Of a stretch of DNA of 64,000 bases, positions 33,383 to 46,059 are shown one piece after another. The notes beneath the pieces are model-generated. The model ran no database searches. It worked only from the letters and a program-made list of their open reading frames with translations, and was not told the DNA's origin. Source of the DNA: Hyphomicrobiales bacterium (GTDB lineage: Bacteria > Pseudomonadota > Alphaproteobacteria > Rhizobiales > Rhizobiaceae); NCBI GenBank assembly GCA_900465665.1, contig UBJO01000034.1:52429-116428 (forward strand), in the 5' to 3' direction. The translations under genes and the position numbers were made by a program. The stretch's first letter is position 1. Each line of letters opens with the position of its first letter.

Positions 33383-36031
33383 ATGCGCACAGATACCGGC
33401 CAGGTCATAAATCTGGCAGATTACCGCCCCACCGATTTCGTACTCGAGCGCGTGGATCTGACGTTTGAACTGGACCCGACCGCGACCAAGGTAGATGCCC
33501 GCCTGATCTTCCACCGCCGCAAGGGCGCCGATCCGAAGGCGCCGCTCATCCTCGACGGTGACGAACTCGCCCTCTCCGGCCTGCTCTTCGATCAGGCGGA
33601 AATGAAGCCCAGCCAGTATACGGCGACACCAGACAGCCTGACGATCCGCAACCTGCCGAAATCCAAGCCTTTCGAACTGACGATCACCACGATCATCAAT
33701 CCCGAGGCCAACACCCAGCTGATGGGCCTTTACCGCACCAACGGCGTCTACTGCACCCAGTGCGAGGCCGAGGGCTTCCGCCGCATCACTTACTTCCCCG
33801 ATCGCCCGGATGTGCTGGCGCCCTATACGATCACCATCATCGGCGACAGGGCCGCCAACCCGGTCATGCTGTCCAACGGCAATTTCCTCGGCGGCGCCGG
33901 CTATGACGAGGGCCGCGCCTTCGCCGCCTGGTTCGATCCGCATCCGAAGCCGAGCTATCTCTTCGCGCTGGTCGCCGGCGATCTCGGCGTGGTCGAAGAC
34001 AAGTTCGTCACCATGTCTGAGCGCGAAGTCACGCTGAAGATCTACGTCGAGCATGGCAAGGAAGCGCGCGCTGCCTACGCCATGGATGCGCTGAAGCGCT
34101 CGATGAAGTGGGATGAGGAACGGTTCGGCCGCGAATACGATCTCGACATCTTCATGATCGTCGCCGTGTCCGACTTCAACATGGGCGCCATGGAGAACAA
34201 GGGCCTCAACGTCTTCAACGACAAGTACGTGCTGGCCGATCCGGAGACCGCGACCGACCAGGACTACGCCAACATCGAAGCGATCATCGCCCACGAATAC
34301 TTCCACAACTGGACCGGCAACCGCATCACCTGCCGCGACTGGTTCCAGCTCTGCCTCAAGGAAGGCCTGACGGTCTATCGCGACCACGAATTCTCGGCCG
34401 ACATGCGCTCGCGCCCGGTCAAGCGCATCGCCGAAGTGCGCCATCTGAAGTCCGAGCAGTTCCCCGAGGATGGTGGCCCGCTGGCGCATCCGGTGCGTCC
34501 GACCACCTACCGCGAAATCAACAACTTCTACACGACGACGGTCTACGAGAAGGGCAGCGAAGTCACGCGCATGATCGCGACGCTGCTCGGCAAGGACCTG
34601 TTCAAGAAGGGCATGGATCTCTATTTCGATCGCCATGACGGCCAGGCCGTCACGATCGAGGATTTCGTCAAGTGCTTCGAGGATGCCAGCGGGCGCGACC
34701 TGACACAGTTCTCGCTCTGGTATCACCAGGCCGGCACGCCGCTCGTCACCGCGTCCGGCAGCTATGATGCTGGCGCCAAGAGCTTCACGCTGTCGCTCGA
34801 GCAGATGGTTCCCGCAACGCCCGGCCAGAGCGACAAGAAGCCGATGCACATTCCGCTCAGCATCGCGCTCTTTGCCGAAGACGGCACGCCGCTAGAGCCC
34901 TCGTCTGTCGATGGCGCCGAGTATGGCGACAACGTGCTGCATCTGACCGAGCGCAGCCAGAAGGCCACCTTCAAGGGCATCGGCTCGCGGCCGATCGTAT
35001 CGACAAACCGCAGCTTCTCGGCCCCGATCAACCTGCACTTCGATCAGTCGCCCACGGACCTGGCGCTTCTCGCCCGCTTTGAGACCGATCACTTCTCGCG
35101 CTGGCAGGCGCTGACCGATCTCGCATTGCCGACGCTGCTTGCAGCCGCCCGCGATGCGCGTGACGGCAAGCCGGTCGTCGCTTCCAAGGACTTCGTCGAA
35201 GCTCTGCTTGCGGCCGCGGCGGATGAAACGCTGGAGCCCGCCTTCCGCGCCCAGGCGCTGGCGCTGCCGAGCGAATCCGATATCGCCCGCGAACTTGGCG
35301 GCAACAACGACCCTGACGCTATCCACGCCGGCCGCTCCGCCGTGCTGCAGCAGGTCGCCGACGCCGGCAAGAGCGTCTTCGCGGCACTCTACGACAGTAT
35401 GACCACACCAGGCGATTTCAGCCCCGACGCCAAGAGCGCCGGTCGCCGTGCGCTCCGCAACAGCGCGCTCACCTATCTGTCTTATGCCGAGAACACGCCT
35501 GACCGCGCCAAGGCCGTGTTTGACGCCGCCAACAACATGACGGACCTGATGCAGGCGCTGACGATCCTTGCGCACCGCTTCCCCGACAGCAGCGAGGCGG
35601 CCGCAGCGCTGTCCACGTTCCATGATCGCTTTGCCGGAAACGCGCTTGTCATCGACAAGTGGTTCTCCGTCCAGGCGACCATTCCGGGCGCAAAGGCGCT
35701 CGATCGGGTGCTGAAGCTGATGGACAATCCGCAGTTCAAGCGCACCAACCCCAACCGCGTGCGCGCGCTGGTCGGCACGTTTGCCTTCGGCAATCCCACC
35801 GGCTTCGGACGCGCGGATGGAGAGGGCTACCGCTTCCTCGCCCGCGAAATCCTGGACATCGACGGACGCAACCCACAGTTGGCGGCGCGCATCCTCACTT
35901 CGATGCGGTCCTGGCGTTCGCTGGAACCCGCAAGAGCTGAACATGCACGCAAGGCGCTGACCGAGATCGCCGAAGCACCGGCGCTCTCCACCGACGTTCG
36001 CGACATCGTCGAGCGCACCCTCAAGGGGTGA
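33383..36031 (+). CDS. pepN: Aminopeptidase N
   Basis: This 882-residue M1 zinc metallopeptidase has MGAMENKGLNVF (substrate amine recognition) and the zinc site HEYFHNWTGNR with Glu about 19 residues further on (LKEGLTVYRD). The C-terminal helical domains complete the usual PepN length. It removes N-terminal residues from peptides in the cytosol. AGGGA 5 nt upstream fixes ATG 33383; upstream codons in frame look non-coding. Confidence 0.93.
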   Translation: MRTDTGQVINLADYRPTDFVLERVDLTFELDPTATKVDARLIFHRRKGADPKAPLILDGDELALSGLLFDQAEMKPSQYTATPDSLTIRNLPKSKPFELTITTIINPEANTQLMGLYRTNGVYCTQCEAEGFRRITYFPDRPDVLAPYTITIIGDRAANPVMLSNGNFLGGAGYDEGRAFAAWFDPHPKPSYLFALVAGDLGVVEDKFVTMSEREVTLKIYVEHGKEARAAYAMDALKRSMKWDEERFGREYDLDIFMIVAVSDFNMGAMENKGLNVFNDKYVLADPETATDQDYANIEAIIAHEYFHNWTGNRITCRDWFQLCLKEGLTVYRDHEFSADMRSRPVKRIAEVRHLKSEQFPEDGGPLAHPVRPTTYREINNFYTTTVYEKGSEVTRMIATLLGKDLFKKGMDLYFDRHDGQAVTIEDFVKCFEDASGRDLTQFSLWYHQAGTPLVTASGSYDAGAKSFTLSLEQMVPATPGQSDKKPMHIPLSIALFAEDGTPLEPSSVDGAEYGDNVLHLTERSQKATFKGIGSRPIVSTNRSFSAPINLHFDQSPTDLALLARFETDHFSRWQALTDLALPTLLAAARDARDGKPVVASKDFVEALLAAAADETLEPAFRAQALALPSESDIARELGGNNDPDAIHAGRSAVLQQVADAGKSVFAALYDSMTTPGDFSPDAKSAGRRALRNSALTYLSYAENTPDRAKAVFDAANNMTDLMQALTILAHRFPDSSEAAAALSTFHDRFAGNALVIDKWFSVQATIPGAKALDRVLKLMDNPQFKRTNPNRVRALVGTFAFGNPTGFGRADGEGYRFLAREILDIDGRNPQLAARILTSMRSWRSLEPARAEHARKALTEIAEAPALSTDVRDIVERTLKG

Positions 36032-36105
36032 TTTGCGACACGAGGCGGCCGAGCCTGTCGAAGCCGCCTCCCACGCATACTGGAAAAATCAGCACTTAGA
36101 ATCGG

Positions 36106-36121
36106 TTAACAGATTTTTACC
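36106..36121 (+). promoter_or_regulatory. CtrA-like box upstream of the PleC-like kinase
   Basis: TTAA-CAGATTT-TTACC matches the CtrA consensus TTAA-N7-TTAAC at eight of nine positions, 90 nt before the kinase start. PleC acts in the CtrA/DivK pathway, so feedback would make sense. Confidence 0.35.
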
Positions 36122-36211
36122 TTTTCCTCTGGACAAGGCGAATCACCAATGATTCATTGAGTCAGGTTCGGGCGAGCGGCGCAGCGAATCACGAGGGACA
36201 AGGCTCAGAAA

Positions 36212-38533
<2,322 letters not shown>

Positions 38534-38585
38534 AGCTTCGCATGTCGGCGCCGCAAAACCGCTACACACTTTTGCGCGACATGCG

Positions 38586-41540
38586 CTACGCCTTCACCAC
38601 CGCCTGAAAGACCTTCCGCACCGTCTTCGACAGCTGCTTCATCTCTCCCTCAAGGGTCTTGATGTCAGGGCAATCGCCGGCCCGGCAAACGAGATCGATG
38701 AGACCCGCCGGCGCATCCTTGGGATCGAAGGGACCATCGATGCAGAGCCGGATGAGCTGCGCGAGCTCGGTATAGAGCCCGAAGGCCTCGCTGCAGCTAT
38801 CGACATCGGCGGTCGCCATCAGCGGCGCTCCCAGCTGTTTCAGTGCTTCACCGGTGCTTATGCCATTGACCTTGAGGGCGACATCCTTCGCGGGCGCGAT
38901 AAGCGCCAGGTATTGCGCGATGAACTCTATATCGACGACACCGCCGGGGATAAGCTTCAGGTCCCACATGTTGGCCGGCGGCTTTTCCTGTTCGATCAGC
39001 GCGCGCATTTCGGCCACATCCTTCGCCACCTTACGCAGATCGCGCCGCGTCGAGAGCACCTCCTCGATCACGCGCTCGACGTCATCAATCAGGCTGGCAT
39101 CGCCGCAGATTAGCCGCGCGCGGCTGAGCGCCATGTGCTCCCAAGTCCAGGCTTCCTCGCGCTGGTATTTCGCAAACGAGCTGACGCGGGTGGCGACGGG
39201 TCCCTTGTTGCCCGAGGGGCGCAGGCGCATGTCGACTTCGTAGAGCACGCCCTCGGCCGTCGGCGCCGACAGAGCGGCGATCAGCCGCTGGGTGATGCGC
39301 GTGAAGTAGCGCACCGCATCCAGCGGCTTGGCGCCGTCGGATTCTTCGGCCGCATCGTCATAGTCGTAGAGCAGGATGAGATCGATATCGGAGCCTGCGG
39401 TGAGCTCGAAGCTGCCCAGCTTGCCCATTCCGGCGACGGCGACGCGGCCGCCGGGGAACTTACCGTGCGCCGCCTCGATCTCCGAGAGCACGGCATTCAA
39501 CGCCGCCTCGACGATCAGATCGGCCAGGTGCGTAAACGCGCGGCCCGCCATCGCGCCATTGATCGAGCCCGTCAGCAGGCGAATGCCGATCAGGAAGCGC
39601 TGTTCGGCGGCGAAGATACGCAGCCGGTCCAGCACCTCCTCATAATAGCGCGCCTGCTGCAGCGAGCCCTTGAGGCGTCCCGCCAGATAGTCCCGCGTCG
39701 GAAGCTCGGCCATCAGGCCCGGATCGAGCATGCCGTCGAAGACATGCGGCCGGGCGGCGATGACCTCGGCAAGCTTCGGCGCCGCCGACATGATGTAGAC
39801 GATCAGCGAGAGCAGCGCCGGATTGCTGCCGAGCAGCGAAAACAGCTGGATGCCGGCGGGCAGGCCCGAGATGAAGCTGTCGAACCTGAGGATTGCCTCG
39901 TCGGCACGCTTGCTTTCGCCGAACACGCGCAGCAGCTCCGGCGTCAGTTCGGTCAGCCGTTCGCGGGCCTCGACGGATTGCGTCGCCTTGTAGCGCCCGT
40001 AGTGCCAGGTGCGGATAACCCGCGAAATGTCGGAGGGGCGCTCGAAGCCGAGTTTGCGTAGGGTCACCAGCGTGTCGGGATCATCGTTCTGGCCGGTGAA
40101 GACGAGGTTGCCCGTCTCTGTCGAGAGCTTGGTCTCCTGCTCGAACAGCCGCGCGTAGCGACGCTCGACGGTCCTGAAAACCTCGACAAGACGCTCCGAG
40201 AAGCTCGGTGTGTCGCTGAAACCCATCATGTAGGCGATGCGCTTCAGCTCGCCTTCGGTCTCGGGCAGCAGGTGGGTTTGCTCGTCGCGCACCATCTGGA
40301 TGCGGTGCTCGACGTCGCGCAGGAACCAGTAGGCTTCCGTCAGCTCCTCGCAGGTCTCTTCGTCGATCCACTTGGCTTTGGTGAGCTCGTTCAGCGTTTC
40401 CTCGGTAGCGCGCGAGCGCAGCGCCGGCATGCGTCCGCCGGCGATCAGCTGCTGTGTCTGGGCAAAGAATTCGATCTCGCGGATGCCGCCACGGCCGAGC
40501 TTGACGTTGTGGCCCTTGACCGCGATTGCCCCATGCCCCTTGTGGGCGTGAATCTGCCGCTTGATCGAGTGGATGTCGGAGATCGCCGCGTAGTCGAGGT
40601 ATTTGCGGAAGACGAAAGGGGTGAGGTCGCGCAGGAAACGGTCGCCGGCCGCGATATCGCCCGCAACAGGGCGGGCCTTGATGAAGGCCGCGCGCTCCCA
40701 GTTCTGCCCCCTGCCCTCGTAATAGACCATGGCGGCATCGATCGAGACGGCAAGCGGCGTGGCGCCGGGGTCCGGACGCAGCCGGAGATCGGTGCGGAAG
40801 ACATAGCCGTCGCCGGTGCGCTCCTGCATGATGCGGACGAGCCTGCGCATCAGGCGCGGGAAGATATCGATCGCATCATCAGGATCAGACAGGATGCCCG
40901 CCTGCTCATCGAAGAAGACGACGAGATCGATGTCGGAGGAATAGTTGAGCTCGCAGGCGCCGAGCTTGCCCATGCCGAGCACGACGAGACCCGACCCTTC
41001 ACTCGGCCGTGCGACGTTCTTCAGCTGCAGCTTGCGGGCTTCGTGCGAGGAGAGAAGCAGATGATCGATTGCGGCCGAGACCGTCGCCTCGGCAAGCCGG
41101 CTCAGCCACGCCGTGGTGGTGCGGCCATCGAAGACGCGGGCGAGATCGGCGAGCGCCAACAGAAACGCGACACGGCGCTTGACCGTGCGCAGGCGGCCCA
41201 TGATCTCACTCTCACTCGGCGACGCGCCGTCGCGCGGCATCCAGGCGTCACGCGCTTCCGCGATCAGCGCCTCCAGGCGCGGCTCGAGCGGCTCGCTAAT
41301 CGCGATGGTGAGGATGCCGGGATCGATGTTGGCGATATCGCGCAGATAGGGCGAGAGCGTGAGTGCGGCAGAGATGAAATCGCGAAGCGCGCCCTCGGTC
41401 TTCAGCATGGCGGCCACGACGGGTTCGTCGGCGCCGATCTTCTGCAGATCATCAAGCACGAGCTTCAATTCGGTCTTGCTCAACGGCTTCAACAGGCCGT
41501 CGACCACCTCGCTCAGGCTGTGCATCGAATTCGTCAGCAT
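38586..41540 (-). CDS. glnE: Bifunctional [glutamine synthetase] adenylyltransferase/deadenylase
   Basis: This 984-residue protein has two nucleotidyltransferase domains. The N-terminal one has GMGKLGACELNYSSDIDLVVF (about 200-220) and performs deadenylylation. The C-terminal one has GMGKLGSFELTAGSDIDLIL (about 700-720) and performs adenylylation. Helical linkers follow each. It adjusts glutamine synthetase activity in response to PII and glutamine. GGGAGGG just upstream supports ATG 41540. It is convergent with the PleC-like gene. Confidence 0.95.
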   Translation of the reverse strand: MLTNSMHSLSEVVDGLLKPLSKTELKLVLDDLQKIGADEPVVAAMLKTEGALRDFISAALTLSPYLRDIANIDPGILTIAISEPLEPRLEALIAEARDAWMPRDGASPSESEIMGRLRTVKRRVAFLLALADLARVFDGRTTTAWLSRLAEATVSAAIDHLLLSSHEARKLQLKNVARPSEGSGLVVLGMGKLGACELNYSSDIDLVVFFDEQAGILSDPDDAIDIFPRLMRRLVRIMQERTGDGYVFRTDLRLRPDPGATPLAVSIDAAMVYYEGRGQNWERAAFIKARPVAGDIAAGDRFLRDLTPFVFRKYLDYAAISDIHSIKRQIHAHKGHGAIAVKGHNVKLGRGGIREIEFFAQTQQLIAGGRMPALRSRATEETLNELTKAKWIDEETCEELTEAYWFLRDVEHRIQMVRDEQTHLLPETEGELKRIAYMMGFSDTPSFSERLVEVFRTVERRYARLFEQETKLSTETGNLVFTGQNDDPDTLVTLRKLGFERPSDISRVIRTWHYGRYKATQSVEARERLTELTPELLRVFGESKRADEAILRFDSFISGLPAGIQLFSLLGSNPALLSLIVYIMSAAPKLAEVIAARPHVFDGMLDPGLMAELPTRDYLAGRLKGSLQQARYYEEVLDRLRIFAAEQRFLIGIRLLTGSINGAMAGRAFTHLADLIVEAALNAVLSEIEAAHGKFPGGRVAVAGMGKLGSFELTAGSDIDLILLYDYDDAAEESDGAKPLDAVRYFTRITQRLIAALSAPTAEGVLYEVDMRLRPSGNKGPVATRVSSFAKYQREEAWTWEHMALSRARLICGDASLIDDVERVIEEVLSTRRDLRKVAKDVAEMRALIEQEKPPANMWDLKLIPGGVVDIEFIAQYLALIAPAKDVALKVNGISTGEALKQLGAPLMATADVDSCSEAFGLYTELAQLIRLCIDGPFDPKDAPAGLIDLVCRAGDCPDIKTLEGEMKQLSKTVRKVFQAVVKA

Positions 41541-41662
41541 GCGCCCTCCCTGGCATCAGGCAGCGAAAGTCGAAGCAGAATCAAGGCTGCTCGCCGCCTG
41601 AGGCTAAGTTAGGGTCTGAGACGCAAATGGCCAACAGACAATTCGGGGTAGCGCGGAAACGC

Positions 41663-43066
41663 CTACTTCAGGGGAAAGACCAGCGTAACGGCGAGACCGC
41701 GATTGGCCGCCGCATCCGGGTCGGTATCGCTGAGTTCCAGCTTGCCGCTGTGCAATTCCATCACCGCTTCCACAAGCGACAGTCCCAGGCCGGTACCTGG
41801 TTTCGAGCGACTCTCGTCCAGCCGCACGAAGCGCTTGAGCACGTCCTCGCGCTTGTCGGCAGGGATGCCGGGGCCATGATCGGCGACCTGAAGGCAGATG
41901 GCATCCGGCCGACGTGTCAGCCGCAGCGAGACTTCGCCACCCGCCTCCACACCCGCCGAATACTTCACGGCATTGTCGATGAGGTTGAAGATCGCCTGGC
42001 CGATCAGTTCGCGGTTGCCCTGCACCTCGATACCTGGCTCGATATCAGTGGTCATGGCAAGGCCCGCCTCATCGGCCACCGGCTCGTAGAGTTCGGCGCT
42101 ATCGGCAACGATGGCGGACAGATCGATCGTCGACATCTCGGCGGCCACCGAGCCGGCCTCGACGCGGGAGATCATCAACAGCGCGTTGAAGGTGCGGATC
42201 AGCTGGTCGGATTCCGAAATGATCCCTTCCAGCGCCACGCGGCGGGTATCGGCATCCGGCGTATCGATCGCGTCTGCCGCCTTGTTGCGCAGGCGTGTCA
42301 GCGGTGTCTTCAGGTCGTGGGCGATGTTGTCGGAGACCTGGCGCAGCCCCTCGTTCAGCTTCTCGATACGGCCGAGCATGGTGTTCAGCGACACGGAGAG
42401 GCGATCGAACTCGTCACCGGAGCCGCCGACCGGCAGGCGCTGCGAGAGATCGCCGGCCATGATCTTCTTGCTCGCCGCCGACATGCGGTCGATGCGCTTC
42501 AGTGCGTTGCGGCCGATGCCAAACCAGATGATGACGGCGCCGAGCCCCATGATCGCCAGCGCGACCATCAGCGCCTGCCTGACGAGCACGCGGAACGCTT
42601 CCGGCTCGCCGAGGTCGCGGCCGATCAGGATGCGCAGGCCATTATCGAGCACGTTGATGTTGGCGACTGCCATATGCGGCTTGCTCTGGCGTCCTTCCGC
42701 ATAGCGCTGATAGCGAAACGGCAGACTGGTCCAGCCCTGCTCGTCGAGTACGCCTGGCTGGACGGACGCGACGTTGCCGGCGAGGATGTCGCCCGAGGGG
42801 CCGGCGATGATGTAGAGATTGGCGCCCGGCTGGCGGGCGCGGCGCTCCATGGTGCGCAACAGCAGGTTCATGCCGCCATTGTCATAGGCGCGCTGAACCT
42901 GGTCGACCTCCTGCTGCACCGCCTCGCGGATCTGGCTGGTGAGCAGCCGTTCCGACATCGCCGTCACATAGAAGACGAGCGTTGCGGCGCAGATGGCGAA
43001 GAGCAGGATGTAGAGGGCCGAAAGGCGGACTGCCGTGGACTTGAAGAGAACCCAGAAGCGGTTCAT
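41663..43066 (-). CDS. Sensor histidine kinase (EnvZ-like)
   Basis: This 467-residue inner-membrane kinase has an N-terminal helix (ALYILLFAICAATLVFY), a short periplasmic domain, a second helix near 160-180 and HAMP. HisKA (NIAHDLKTPLTRLRN) and the ATPase domain (DHGPGIP, GTGLGLSL) follow. It overlaps its regulator gene (ATGA). The signal is unknown, but the pair sits directly downstream of degP in the same orientation, hinting at an envelope stress role. Confidence 0.88.
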   Translation of the reverse strand: MNRFWVLFKSTAVRLSALYILLFAICAATLVFYVTAMSERLLTSQIREAVQQEVDQVQRAYDNGGMNLLLRTMERRARQPGANLYIIAGPSGDILAGNVASVQPGVLDEQGWTSLPFRYQRYAEGRQSKPHMAVANINVLDNGLRILIGRDLGEPEAFRVLVRQALMVALAIMGLGAVIIWFGIGRNALKRIDRMSAASKKIMAGDLSQRLPVGGSGDEFDRLSVSLNTMLGRIEKLNEGLRQVSDNIAHDLKTPLTRLRNKAADAIDTPDADTRRVALEGIISESDQLIRTFNALLMISRVEAGSVAAEMSTIDLSAIVADSAELYEPVADEAGLAMTTDIEPGIEVQGNRELIGQAIFNLIDNAVKYSAGVEAGGEVSLRLTRRPDAICLQVADHGPGIPADKREDVLKRFVRLDESRSKPGTGLGLSLVEAVMELHSGKLELSDTDPDAAANRGLAVTLVFPLK

Positions 43067-43809
43067 CCGTCATCCTTGATCATGTAGCCGGCGCCGCGAA
43101 TGGTCTTCAACAGCGGCAGGCTGAAGTCCTTCTCGATCTTGGAGCGCAGCCGCGACACATGCACATCGATGACGTTGGTCTGCGGATCGAAGTGATAATC
43201 CCAGACGTTTTCGAGCAGCATGGTGCGAGTGACCACCTGGCCGGCATTCTTCATCAGATATTCGAGCAGGCGGAATTCGCGCGGCTGCAGCGGAATTTCC
43301 TTGCCGCCCCGGCGCACTTCGTGGGCCAGACGATCGAGCTCCAGATCGCCGACGCGGTAGACGACGTCCTGGTCCGGCGTGCCCTTGCGGCGGCCGAGAA
43401 CCTCGACGCGCGCCAGAAGCTCGCTGAAGGCGTACGGCTTGGGGAGATAGTCGTCGCCGCCGGCGCGCAAGCCGGTCACGCGGTCGTCGACCTGGCCAAG
43501 AGCGGAGAGAATGAGAACGGGGGTGTGGATGCCCTTGCGGCGCAGCTCGGCGATGACGGAAAGGCCATCGCGGCGCGGCAGCATGCGGTCGATCACAAGC
43601 ACGTCGTAGGTGTTTTCGGTCCCCATGAAGAGGCCGCTTTCGCCGTCGCTTGCATGGTCGGCGACAATACCCGCCTCACGAAAGGCTTTCGTGAGATAGG
43701 CCGCCGCTTCCAGATCGTCTTCGATGATGAGAATCTTCATGCGGCCGACATTACCCGCCGGCTGTGTTTCGGCAAGGCTCAAAGCGTGATCGTCTTGCTG
43801 GAAGGTCAT
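43063..43809 (-). CDS. OmpR/PhoB-type response regulator
   Basis: This protein has a receiver domain (MKILIIEDDLEAA, phospho-Asp in LVIDRMLPRRDG, Lys in PKPYAFSELLARVE) and a winged-helix DNA-binding domain ending HVSRLRSKIEKDF. ATG 43809 has AGGTGA 5 nt upstream. ATG 43740, at the start of the receiver domain, is an alternative giving 225 residues. It forms an operon with the kinase that follows it by overlap. It lies 80 nt downstream of degP. Confidence 0.88.
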   Translation of the reverse strand: MTFQQDDHALSLAETQPAGNVGRMKILIIEDDLEAAAYLTKAFREAGIVADHASDGESGLFMGTENTYDVLVIDRMLPRRDGLSVIAELRRKGIHTPVLILSALGQVDDRVTGLRAGGDDYLPKPYAFSELLARVEVLGRRKGTPDQDVVYRVGDLELDRLAHEVRRGGKEIPLQPREFRLLEYLMKNAGQVVTRTMLLENVWDYHFDPQTNVIDVHVSRLRSKIEKDFSLPLLKTIRGAGYMIKDDG

Positions 43810-43889
43810 TGTCGTCACCTGCGATGGGTTGACAGGAAGAGCCGCGCGAGCGCGCGACCCTTCTAATTCGATCCGGAGAACCGGGGCGT

Positions 43890-45455
43890 TTAGCCCTGGT
43901 TTTCGACCGGAAGGGCCACGAAGCGGCTGCCTTCCTTGGACTGGATCTGGAACAGCGCGCGGGTGCGGCCATCCTTCTTCGCCTGGTTCAGCACCTTGAC
44001 CACGTCATCGGCCGAGGAGACTTCCTGGTTGTTGACCGAGGTGATCTTCTCGCCTTCCTTGATGCCCTTGTCGGCAGCGTCGGAGTTCGGGTCGATGCCG
44101 GTGATCTGCAGGCCCTTGCCGTCATCGGCAGGACCAACCGTCAGGCCGAGATCGGCGAGCGCCTTTTCGGATGCCGGGGTCTGTGCTTCCGGTGCCTGAT
44201 CGCCATCGTCGGTCGAAGCCTGCTGCTGTTCTGCCGGCAGCGTGCCGAGCTCAACCGTGACAGGCAGGGACTTGCCGGAGCGCCAGACGGAGAGCTCGAC
44301 CTTCTTGCCCGGCGTCATTGCGCCGATACGGCGGCTCAGATCACGGGCGTCCTTGACGGTCTCGCCGTTGACGGCGGTGACGACGTCACCAGCCTTCATG
44401 CCGGCCTTTTCACCCGGCGTTCCAGCCTGGGCGTTGACGACGAGCGCGCCGCTGGCTTCAGACAGGCCGAGCGAGTCGGCGATGTCCTTGGTGACCGGCT
44501 GGATCTGCACGCCGAGATAGCCGCGCGAGACCTGGCCGTCCTTCATCAGGTCGGCGACGACGTCCTTGGCGGTCGAAGCCGGGATTGCGAAGGCAATGCC
44601 GACGCTGCCGCCCGACGGCGAGAAGATGGCGGTGTTGATGCCGACCACCTGGCCGCTGAGGTTGAAGGTCGGACCACCGGAGTTGCCGCGGTTCACGGCT
44701 GCGTCGACCTGGAGATAATCGTCATACGGACCGGAGCCGATATCGCGGCCACGGGCCGAAACGATACCTGCCGTCACCGTGCCGCCGAGGCCGAACGGGT
44801 TACCAACGGCAACCACCCAGTCGCCGACGCGGACGTTGTTGTCGTCCGCCCAGTTGACGTAGGTGAACTTCTTGCCCTTGCCGTCGACCTTCAGCACGGC
44901 GAGGTCGGTGCGTGGGTCCTTGCCGATCAGCTTGGCGTCGAGCTCGGTGCCGTCCTTCATGACAGCGACGAAGGCCGCACCATCGGAGACGACGTGATTG
45001 TTGGTGACGATATAACCGTCTTCGGAGATGAAGAAGCCGGAGCCCTGGGCGACCGGACGCAGACGACCCTCATGCTGGCCGGGGCCTGGAGGATGCGCGC
45101 CGGGAGGGCCACGGCGGCCCTGCTGCTCGCCGAACTGGCGGAAGAACGGCTTCAGGGCATCGGGAAGATCGTCGAAACCACGGCCGTTGAAATCGAAGGA
45201 GAAGCCGTTGTTGCCATCCTCATCGGAGACCGGCTTGACGCGGCTTTCGACGCGAACCGAAACGACGGCAGGCGAAACGGCGTCGACGACATTGGCGAAG
45301 CTCGGCACGGATGGTGCCTCGACCTTGACCGCTTCGGCATAGGAACGCGTGATTTCGAGGGGGACACCGGTCGCCAGGACGGCGGTGGCAAGACCGGCAA
45401 CGGTCGAGGCCTTGAGCACGGTCGACAGTGACGGAGCTTTGATAGTCTTCAGCAT
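43890..45455 (-). CDS. degP: Periplasmic serine protease DegP/HtrA
   Basis: This 521-residue protein has a signal sequence (about 1-40), then a trypsin-like domain with the triad in NNHVVSDGAAF (His), DPRTDLAVLKV (Asp) and RGNSGGPTFN (Ser). Two PDZ domains follow (about 300-400 and 420-515). DegP degrades or holds misfolded envelope proteins. ATG 45455 has AAGGTG 6 nt upstream. It lies between the cyc operon and a two-component pair, all in one orientation; the 148-nt gap before it leaves room for its own promoter. Confidence 0.95.
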   Translation of the reverse strand: MLKTIKAPSLSTVLKASTVAGLATAVLATGVPLEITRSYAEAVKVEAPSVPSFANVVDAVSPAVVSVRVESRVKPVSDEDGNNGFSFDFNGRGFDDLPDALKPFFRQFGEQQGRRGPPGAHPPGPGQHEGRLRPVAQGSGFFISEDGYIVTNNHVVSDGAAFVAVMKDGTELDAKLIGKDPRTDLAVLKVDGKGKKFTYVNWADDNNVRVGDWVVAVGNPFGLGGTVTAGIVSARGRDIGSGPYDDYLQVDAAVNRGNSGGPTFNLSGQVVGINTAIFSPSGGSVGIAFAIPASTAKDVVADLMKDGQVSRGYLGVQIQPVTKDIADSLGLSEASGALVVNAQAGTPGEKAGMKAGDVVTAVNGETVKDARDLSRRIGAMTPGKKVELSVWRSGKSLPVTVELGTLPAEQQQASTDDGDQAPEAQTPASEKALADLGLTVGPADDGKGLQITGIDPNSDAADKGIKEGEKITSVNNQEVSSADDVVKVLNQAKKDGRTRALFQIQSKEGSRFVALPVENQG

Positions 45456-45603
45456 AAGACGCACCTTCTTATATTTAAATCCACGGGACCGGCGGTTACC
45501 GGATCGGTCGATGGATGAAGATATAGGACGGCACACCTTACTGCGAACTGTCCGAGGCATGAAAAATTCGTAATGTCCGAATTCTTCCGCCTGGAGCGCG
45601 TAT

Positions 45604-46059
45604 TTACTTCTTCAGCAGCTCGCTTAAACGCGCCTGCTCGTCGCTCGTCAGCGCCGATCCGGTCGGCTGGCCGGCATAGCGGCGGGCGAAAATCACGAGT
45701 GACAGGGCACCCAGCACCGCGAGCAGGATCGGAGCGCCCCACAACAGCAGCGTCTTAGTTTCGAAGCGCGGCTTCAGCAGCACGAATTCACCGTAGCGAG
45801 AGACGATGTAGCTCATGACCTGCTGGTCGCTATCGCCATCGGTAATGCGCTTTCGCACCAGCAGACGCAGATCCTTGGCCAGTTCGGCGTTGGAATCGTC
45901 GATCGACTGGTTCTGGCAGACCATGCAGCGCAATTCCGCCGAGATCGCGCGCGCACGGCTTTCAAGCGCGGGATCTTTCAGCATCTCGTCCGGGTTGACG
46001 GCGAAGGCTGGTGCTGCGGACGCGATCAGGAGGAGGGCCAGAAGGAAGCGACGCATCAT
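45604..46059 (-). CDS. cycL: Cytochrome c maturation protein CcmH/CycL
   Basis: This 151-residue protein has a signal peptide ([20 protein letters not shown]), the redox motif [16 protein letters not shown] and a C-terminal membrane helix ([20 protein letters not shown]). CcmH reduces the apocytochrome c CXXCH cysteines before heme attachment. Its start overlaps the cycK stop. It is the last gene of cycHJKL. Confidence 0.93.
   Translation of the reverse strand: MMRRFLLALLLIASAAPAFAVNPDEMLKDPALESRARAISAELRCMVCQNQSIDDSNAELAKDLRLLVRKRITDGDSDQQVMSYIVSRYGEFVLLKPRFETKTLLLWGAPILLAVLGALSLVIFARRYAGQPTGSALTSDEQARLSELLKK

Noticed and set aside
36095..36110. TTAG-N6-TTAAC as a second CtrA site
   Set aside because: Spacing is 6 instead of 7 nt and the first half-site is imperfect.
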